NCBI RefSeq assembly: GCF_021277265.1
Contig: NZ_JAJSOH010000002.1
Coordinates: 186,001 to 250,000 of the forward strand
Length of the DNA stretch: 64,000 nt
Reading direction: 5' to 3'
Origin: Kineosporia rhizophila
GTDB taxonomy: Bacteria; Actinomycetota; Actinomycetes; Actinomycetales; Kineosporiaceae
Shown: positions 59,267-64,000 of the stretch, piece by piece
Layout: each line of letters starts with the position of its first letter
How positions within the stretch are numbered: position 1 is the first letter of the stretch
Translations under genes and position numbers: made by a program
Notes under the pieces: model-generated
Seen by the model: only the letters and a program-made list of their open reading frames with translations
Told to the model about the DNA's origin: nothing
Database searches by the model: none

Positions 59267-60127
59267 TCAACTGCTCGTCGCGTGCACGGCGGCACCGATC
59301 AGCGGGGCGTTCTCCGGATCACCGGCCACCCGGATCACCACGTCCCGGGCCAGCCCCTTGCGCAGCGGCGGCTCGATCAGGTCGAACGAACCGGCGATCG
59401 ACCCACCCAGCACCAGCACCTCGGCGCCGAAGTCACGCACGTAGCCGGACATCGCCTCGCCCAGCGCCTGGAAGGCGTGCTCCAGCACCGCACCGGCCAC
59501 CTCGGAACCGGACCGGGCCAGTTCGGCGATCTCGTGCACGTCCAGGTCGGCGCCGGTCTGCTCGCGGTAGGCCCGGCGGATCGCCCGGCGGGAGACCGTC
59601 TCCTCCAGCTCCTGCCCGCCCCAGACGATGAAGTGCGCCTCGCCCTCGGGAGGCACTCCCGGACCGGACGAGAGCGGAACCCCGTCGGCCACGAAGGCCG
59701 ATCCCACCCCGGTGCCCAGCGTGAGACAGATCGCGCGCCGAAAACCCTTCGCCGCACCGACCGTGTACTCCCCCAGGCCGAAACTGTCGGCGTCGTTGAG
59801 GAAGACGACCCGACCGGGGCGGGCCGGGGCCCGTTCGGTGAAGGCGGTGCCCACGTCGAACCCGTTGAGCGCCTCGAACTTGCCCACTCCCACGAAGCGC
59901 CCAACGCCCGAGCGGTAGTCGAAGGGCCCGGGCATGGCCACCCCCCAAGCCGCCCCGGGCTCGACCGCCAGCCAGTCGGCGCCTTCCAGCATCACCTTCA
60001 TGAAATCCTCGGCCGATGCGTCGGGTTCGACGTGCCACCGGCGCAGCCGCAGCACCTCGGGACCCGTCGGTGAGACCAGGGCGGCGGTCAGGTGCGAACC
60101 GCCGATCTCCAGGACCGGGACGTTCAC
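59267..60127 (-). CDS. ROK-family sugar kinase-like protein without zinc motif
   Basis: A 286-residue protein. ATP loop LEIGGSHLTAAL (usual DIGGTK form altered), catalytic FLNDADSFGLGE, GTGVGSAFV. The ROK zinc motif CxCGxxGCxE is absent; the region reads EGEAHFIVWGGQELE. A sugar kinase or a regulator-like relative is possible. The start overlaps the dehydrogenase stop by 4 bases; the esterase follows 16 bases later. Confidence 0.85.
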   Translation of the reverse strand: MNVPVLEIGGSHLTAALVSPTGPEVLRLRRWHVEPDASAEDFMKVMLEGADWLAVEPGAAWGVAMPGPFDYRSGVGRFVGVGKFEALNGFDVGTAFTERAPARPGRVVFLNDADSFGLGEYTVGAAKGFRRAICLTLGTGVGSAFVADGVPLSSGPGVPPEGEAHFIVWGGQELEETVSRRAIRRAYREQTGADLDVHEIAELARSGSEVAGAVLEHAFQALGEAMSGYVRDFGAEVLVLGGSIAGSFDLIEPPLRKGLARDVVIRVAGDPENAPLIGAAVHATSS

Positions 60128-61041
60128 GGCTCGATCACGATGTTGCGCAGCGGCTTACCGTCCCGCAGAGCCTCGGCCTGGGCCCGCACCAAGGCCGTGA
60201 CCCGGGGCGTCATCGCCGTGGTGTTGCCGCCGACGTGCGGGGTGATCAGGACGTTGTCGAGCTTCCAGAGCGGGTGCCCGGCCGGGAGCGGCTCGGGATC
60301 GGTGACGTCCAGCGCGGCCCGGATCCGTCCCTCGGACAGCGCCGCGCCCAGGGCGTCGGTGTTCACCACGGGCCCGCGGGCCACGTTCACCAGCAGCGCA
60401 CCCGGTTTCAGGGCGGCCAGGAAGGCCTCGTCGACCAGGCCGGTCGTGCCGGGACCGAGCGGTACGGCCAGGACCACCACGTCGGCCTCGGGCAGCAACT
60501 GCGGCAGCTCGTCGACGCCGTGCACCACCTCGCCGTCGGCGTCGGTGCGCGACTTCGAGGCCACCCGCACCAGCGTGACCTCGAAGGGGGCCAGCCGGCT
60601 GGTCACCGCCCGGCCGACCCCGCCCTGGCCGATCACCAGCACCTGCGAGTCGGCCAGCGACCGGGTGGTGCCACCCCGCCACTCGCCCTGCTGGGCCGCC
60701 AGCACGAATCCGGGCAGCTCCCGCTGGGCGGCGATGATCAGGCCGACGGCCAGCTCGGCGGTCGAGGTCTCGTGCACGCTCGCGGCGTTGCAGAAGGTGA
60801 ACCCTTCGGGCAGGGCCTGCGACACCCCGTCGTAGCCGATGCTCTGACTCTGCACCACGCACCGGCCCACCTGCTCGAGGGCCCGGAGCGCGGGTGGTTT
60901 GGACAGGTACGGCGGCACCACCAGGTCGAGGTCCTTCCGCGGGGGCGGCTCCTCCAGGTCCCACCTCACCGGCGTGATGCCGGGCAGGCCGGACAGGGCC
61001 TGGAACAGCTCGTCACTGGGCAGACTGACCACGATCGACAT
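60124..61041 (-). CDS. D-isomer-specific 2-hydroxyacid dehydrogenase
   Basis: A 305-residue NAD(P) enzyme. Nucleotide loop VIGQGGVGRA, catalytic Arg in VNVARGPVV, Glu in DVTDPEPLP and His in TPHVGGNT. It reduces a 2-keto acid or oxidises a 2-hydroxy acid; sugar-acid or glyoxylate/hydroxypyruvate are candidates. Part of the four-gene operon. Confidence 0.9.
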   Translation of the reverse strand: MSIVVSLPSDELFQALSGLPGITPVRWDLEEPPPRKDLDLVVPPYLSKPPALRALEQVGRCVVQSQSIGYDGVSQALPEGFTFCNAASVHETSTAELAVGLIIAAQRELPGFVLAAQQGEWRGGTTRSLADSQVLVIGQGGVGRAVTSRLAPFEVTLVRVASKSRTDADGEVVHGVDELPQLLPEADVVVLAVPLGPGTTGLVDEAFLAALKPGALLVNVARGPVVNTDALGAALSEGRIRAALDVTDPEPLPAGHPLWKLDNVLITPHVGGNTTAMTPRVTALVRAQAEALRDGKPLRNIVIEP

Positions 61042-61052
61042 GCGCCGAAGCC

Positions 61053-61886
61053 TTACATCCCGGCGTAGCGCTCCGCCAGAGGTACCCGTGACGCGGCGGT
61101 CACTCTCCCGAGCGCGTTCTCGACCGTGTCCAGGCCGGCCTCGGCCTGGTCCACCGCCAGAGCAGGCGGTCGCAGTTCCTCGGGCGGGAGGCCGTCCAGG
61201 GCCGCCGCCGTGACCAGCCGCCGGGCCTCGTAGGTGGTGGGGCGGTCGAAGAGCGTGGAATAGGGGACGACACAGCCGGCCGCGACCCGCACGCCGTCCA
61301 GCCAGACCAGCCCGCCGTCGGCGCCCGGGCCGTCGTGCGTGACCCCGAGCTCGTCGTGCCGGATCACCGCGAAGACCTCGTCCGGCTCCGGAGTGGACTC
61401 GGCCAGCTCGTCCACCAGCACCGCGCGCACCACCAGCCAGCCGGCCCGCAGCACGCCGGGCCCGCAGAAGCTCTCACCGTCGAGCCGGTAGACCCCGTTG
61501 CGCCAGCGCGCCAGCGTGATCGCCGGCACCGTGGCACCGGAGGCCGGGGGCCCGAAGCCCGGACCGGTCCCGCCGAAGCAGGCACCGGCCCGGGCCTCGG
61601 CGAAGAAGTACTCCTGCTGGTCGCGCACCCCCTGCTCGGTCAGCGCCCGCAGGAACAGGTAGTGGCCGTGCAGCAGGGTGGCCAGGTCACGGTCGGCGGC
61701 CGCGAGACCGGCGAGCACCTCGGTCAGGGTCACCACCGAGCAGGCCGGGCCGCCGAACGCGGCGGGCACGGTGATGCCCAGCAGGCCGGAGGCGGCGAGC
61801 AGGTCCGGCCGCGACCCACCGGTGTCCCGGAGGCGTCCCCGCAGCCACTCGGTCGCAGCGAGCGGGTCTACCTCGGGCGTGTTCAT
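61053..61886 (-). CDS. Short acyl-CoA dehydrogenase-like protein
   Basis: A 277-residue protein that covers the N-terminal and middle domains of acyl-CoA dehydrogenases (ASGLLGITVPAAFGGPACSVVTL, AAADRDLATLLHGHY) but stops where the C-terminal helical bundle with the catalytic Glu should begin; the family is usually 380-400 residues. It could be a relic or a specialised flavin protein. First gene of the four-gene operon, 11 bases before the dehydrogenase. Confidence 0.75.
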   Translation of the reverse strand: MNTPEVDPLAATEWLRGRLRDTGGSRPDLLAASGLLGITVPAAFGGPACSVVTLTEVLAGLAAADRDLATLLHGHYLFLRALTEQGVRDQQEYFFAEARAGACFGGTGPGFGPPASGATVPAITLARWRNGVYRLDGESFCGPGVLRAGWLVVRAVLVDELAESTPEPDEVFAVIRHDELGVTHDGPGADGGLVWLDGVRVAAGCVVPYSTLFDRPTTYEARRLVTAAALDGLPPEELRPPALAVDQAEAGLDTVENALGRVTAASRVPLAERYAGM

Positions 61887-62053
61887 GTCGTCAGCATGCT
61901 GGATGAGCAGCGCGGAGGGAACGCCCCCACGCCTACCTCACAGCGAAAGACCGCTCTTGTCACACCGGCCGGGCGTAAGTAAACGTGCAGTAAAGATCCC
62001 GGCCGTGAAAGTTGTTGTCGGACAGGCACACTGAGTTGCCGCCAAAGCAAATC

Positions 62054-63031
62054 TCAGCTTTGGGGCACCCCAAGCGCAGATCGGCCCAGCGCCAGCCCCT
62101 CCAGCCCGCTCAGGTCCGAGAGGGTCAGCAGATCGCCGACCCGGTGCAGACCGGGTTCCAGCGTCGGCGCCCGGCGGGTGGCGATCGTGAGAATGTGCGC
62201 GGCACAGGGCGTCTGATACCGGCCGGCGGCCCAGCTGCGCACCGCGCCGGGAGCCGGCCCGGCCTGGGCCACCACCTGCCAGCCGGGACGGCCGGGCAGA
62301 TGCAGGGCCGAAGGCAGCCGGGCCGCCCCGGGCATCCGCTTCACGCCCCGCAACAGCGTGGTGCTGAACCGGTCACCGGTGGCCAGGTAGGTGCGTACCG
62401 GACGGCCCAGAGCAGCGGTGAGCACCTGCTGGTCGGGCCAGTCGACCTGAGCCAGGTGGCGGCGACGGCCGTCGGGCAGGGTGAACTCACGACGGCCGCT
62501 GAAGTTCAGCACCGCCTCCCCCGTGGCCGGATCGGTGAAGGAACGCCCGAACAACGCGTAGGTGGCCCCGAGGTCGGCGGCACTCTCCGGGTCACCGGCA
62601 CCGAGCACGATCCCGATCTCCACGGGCTCGGCGGGATCAGCGGAGTCGTGCGCCGCCACGTCGCGGGCCAGCATCCCGGCCAGCACCGGCAGCAGCCGGC
62701 CCCCGATTAGCACCGGGGTGCGAGGGTGCAGGCCGGCCAGCTCGGACAGGTAGCCGGCGTCGGACCCGGTCTCGACGAAGGCCGCGTTCGCCGCCCCGGC
62801 CCGCTCGGCCAGGCGCACGTCCGGCACGCCGGAGAAGTTCACCACCACGGTCGCCTGAGCCGCCGCCCGGTAGAGGTCGCTCAGATCACCGCGCAGGTCG
62901 AGCATCTGCTCGTAGCGTCCGGGATCGCGCCCGGCGAGCACCGCCTCGACCCCCGCAGCACCCAGTTCGGCCGCCGTGGCCCGGCCCAGGCCTCCCGGGC
63001 CGTCGAGGATCAGTGCCCGCACGCTCGTCAC
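62054..63031 (-). CDS. Saccharopine-dehydrogenase-like NAD(P)-binding protein
   Basis: A 325-residue protein. An N-terminal Rossmann fold (LILDGPGGLGRATAAELGA, then VVVNFSGVPD) leads into a domain that resembles the saccharopine dehydrogenase C-terminal-like reductases. Similar proteins reduce lipid or polyketide-like substrates. No partner gene is obvious. A 167-base gap separates it from the esterase operon and it is divergent from gluconokinase. Confidence 0.75.
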   Translation of the reverse strand: MTSVRALILDGPGGLGRATAAELGAAGVEAVLAGRDPGRYEQMLDLRGDLSDLYRAAAQATVVVNFSGVPDVRLAERAGAANAAFVETGSDAGYLSELAGLHPRTPVLIGGRLLPVLAGMLARDVAAHDSADPAEPVEIGIVLGAGDPESAADLGATYALFGRSFTDPATGEAVLNFSGRREFTLPDGRRRHLAQVDWPDQQVLTAALGRPVRTYLATGDRFSTTLLRGVKRMPGAARLPSALHLPGRPGWQVVAQAGPAPGAVRSWAAGRYQTPCAAHILTIATRRAPTLEPGLHRVGDLLTLSDLSGLEGLALGRSALGVPQS

Positions 63032-63199
63032 TCCTTATGTCCGCAACCTTTTCCACTATGCGTGAGGTTGTCCGGGCCCGCGCGACGAGGACGAGCGCAG
63101 GGAACAGGGTCCCGTGCTGGATCGGCCACCGGGCCGGGGCCCTTTAACCAGCGGCACGACATGTGGCCGACCCGGCCCGGACAGGAGATGATCATCCGC

Positions 63200-63706
63200 A
63201 TGACCGGTTCGCCCCTTCTCGTCGTGCTCGGCCCCTCCGGCAACGGCAAGTCCACCCTCGGCACCGCCCTGAGCGGCATGCTGCGTGTCGACTTCCAGGA
63301 CGGGGACGACCTGCATCCCGAAGCGAACGTGGCCAAGATGGCCTCCGGGGTGCCGCTGACCGACGAGGACCGCGGGCCCTGGCTCGCCGCGGTGCACGAC
63401 GAACTGGTCAAGCACGCCGAAGAGGGTCTGGTGGTGGCCTGTTCGGCCTTGAAGCGCAGCTACCGCGACCTGCTCGCCGAAGGTCTGCCCCAGCTCCGCT
63501 TCGTGCTGCCCGACGTGCCCCGGGAGGTGCTCGTCGAGCGGGTGGGCCACCGGCCCGGCCACTTCATGCCCGCCACCCTGGTCGACTCCCAGCTGGCGAC
63601 CCTGGAGCCGCTGGGCGAGGACGAGAACGGCATCACCGTGGACGGCGTGCGGCCGGTCGGCGAACTGACCGAGACGGTGGCCGCCTGGATCCGCGACTCT
63701 CAGTAG
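63200..63706 (+). CDS. gntK: Gluconokinase
   Basis: A 168-residue kinase that makes 6-phosphogluconate. P-loop VLGPSGNGKST, DFQDGDDLHPEANVAKM with substrate residues, GVPLTDEDRGPWL and VVACSALKRSYRD, and GHFMPATLVDSQ. ATG 63200 is 12 bases behind GGAG; ATG 63188 is in frame but overlaps that site. Alone on its strand. Confidence 0.93.
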   Translation: MTGSPLLVVLGPSGNGKSTLGTALSGMLRVDFQDGDDLHPEANVAKMASGVPLTDEDRGPWLAAVHDELVKHAEEGLVVACSALKRSYRDLLAEGLPQLRFVLPDVPREVLVERVGHRPGHFMPATLVDSQLATLEPLGEDENGITVDGVRPVGELTETVAAWIRDSQ

Positions 63707-63731
63707 TTCTTCAGTCACTCCGCTTCGCTCT

Positions 63732-63752
63732 GCAACGTTGCTGCAACGTTTC
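63732..63752 (+). promoter_or_regulatory. Tandem LacI-type boxes
   Basis: GCAACGTTGC (63732-63741, perfect palindrome) and GCAACGTTTC (63743-63752) stand 11 bases apart, with central CG as in LacI-family operators, between gntK and the diol-dehydratase gene. Confidence 0.5.
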
Positions 63753-63810
63753 GCATGTAACCGTGACCTTCGTCGCCGGACGCAGCCGTCCGGCGCAGAG
63801 GGAGGTTGCG

Positions 63811-64000
63811 ATGCCCGAAGCCGCTTTCGACCCGGCCCACGACTACCCGGTCAGTGTCAAGCGCCCCGACCTGCTGAAGACCCCCACCGGTAAACCCCTT
63901 TCCGAGCTCACCCTGCAGAACGTGGTGACCGGGCAGGTGCGCCCGGAAGACCTGCGGATCGCCCCGGACACCCTGCGGATCCAGGCCGAGGTGGCCGACG
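63811..64000 (+). CDS. Diol dehydratase small subunit, 5' part only
   Basis: The gene runs off the right edge; 63 codons are visible. The frame reads DYPVSVKRPDLLKTPTGKPL and then LTLQNVVTGQVRPEDLRIAP, close to the N-terminus of the small subunit (PduE/DhaE type) of B12-dependent diol or glycerol dehydratase. GGAGG at 63801-63805 precedes ATG 63811. The large and medium subunits usually lie upstream but are not there, so either they follow or this copy is separate. Confidence 0.8.
   Translation, partial: MPEAAFDPAHDYPVSVKRPDLLKTPTGKPLSELTLQNVVTGQVRPEDLRIAPDTLRIQAEVAD

Overview
The window is about 70 percent GC, with G or C at most third codon positions, short intergenic gaps, many 4-base start/stop overlaps and frequent GTG starts. 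With ClpS-DUF2017, DUF3039 next to YqgE, a SAM-IV riboswitch and a perfect actinobacterial SOS box, this points to a high-GC actinobacterium. Three GGDEF/EAL proteins and a diol-dehydratase gene would fit Kineosporiaceae or a related soil group, but that placement is a guess. It looks like chromosome core: no insertion sequence, prophage or CRISPR array was found.

Layout. 1-5.5 kb: end of a secreted metzincin-like protein, a secreted Asn/Asp/Thr repeat protein, a membrane GGDEF/EAL protein, a DUF1707 membrane protein, a MerR regulator and a secreted CAP-domain protein. 5.6-11.2 kb: two isomerases for unsaturated fatty acids, a PHP phosphoesterase, a P450, a GroES-like protein, DUF3618 and the peroxiredoxin Bcp. 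11.3-14 kb: tRNA-Leu(TAG), a DUF6308 gene, and a SAM-IV riboswitch in front of a SufS-like PLP enzyme. 14-20 kb: a second GGDEF/EAL protein and an operon of histidine kinase, response regulator and molybdopterin oxidoreductase. 20-25.3 kb: phospholipase A2 coupled to a membrane hydrolase, then rdgB, rph, an MBL-fold hydrolase, clpS and DUF2017. 25.3-29 kb: an NAD salvage operon (pncB, pncA, an unknown gene) behind a promoter carrying two copies of an operator-like repeat, then an alpha/beta hydrolase.

29-36 kb: small regulators, a divergent XRE-cupin/methyltransferase pair sharing a dyad, a GNAT protein, an 815-base gene-free stretch with a long hairpin and an 11-bp minisatellite, SOS-controlled dinB, and a PLP decarboxylase. 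36-44 kb: helicase, MFS transporter, DUF3039, YqgE, malic enzyme and a PAS-GGDEF-EAL protein. 43.8-48.2 kb: a LacI repressor facing an L-rhamnose mutarotase, a MarR-DHA2 exporter pair and a divergent MarR gene followed by a 165-base near-perfect palindrome. 48.4-55.4 kb: a flavin disulfide reductase lacking the lipoamide-dehydrogenase His, a DEAD-box RNA helicase with a long leader, an FAD sugar-lactone oxidase, and a D-amino-acid aldolase plus oxidase. 55.5-64 kb: a Gln-rich coiled-coil protein, an ABC-2 transporter with its TetR gene, a four-gene carbohydrate/acyl operon ending at a strong terminator, a saccharopine-dehydrogenase-like protein, gluconokinase, and the start of a diol dehydratase small subunit.

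The most unusual signal: in three genes (P450, second GGDEF/EAL protein, MFS transporter) protein-like, high-GC3 reading frame continues upstream of the first ATG/GTG, and the plausible in-frame start there is CTG. Two of these CTG codons sit directly on or beside the stop codon of the gene before.
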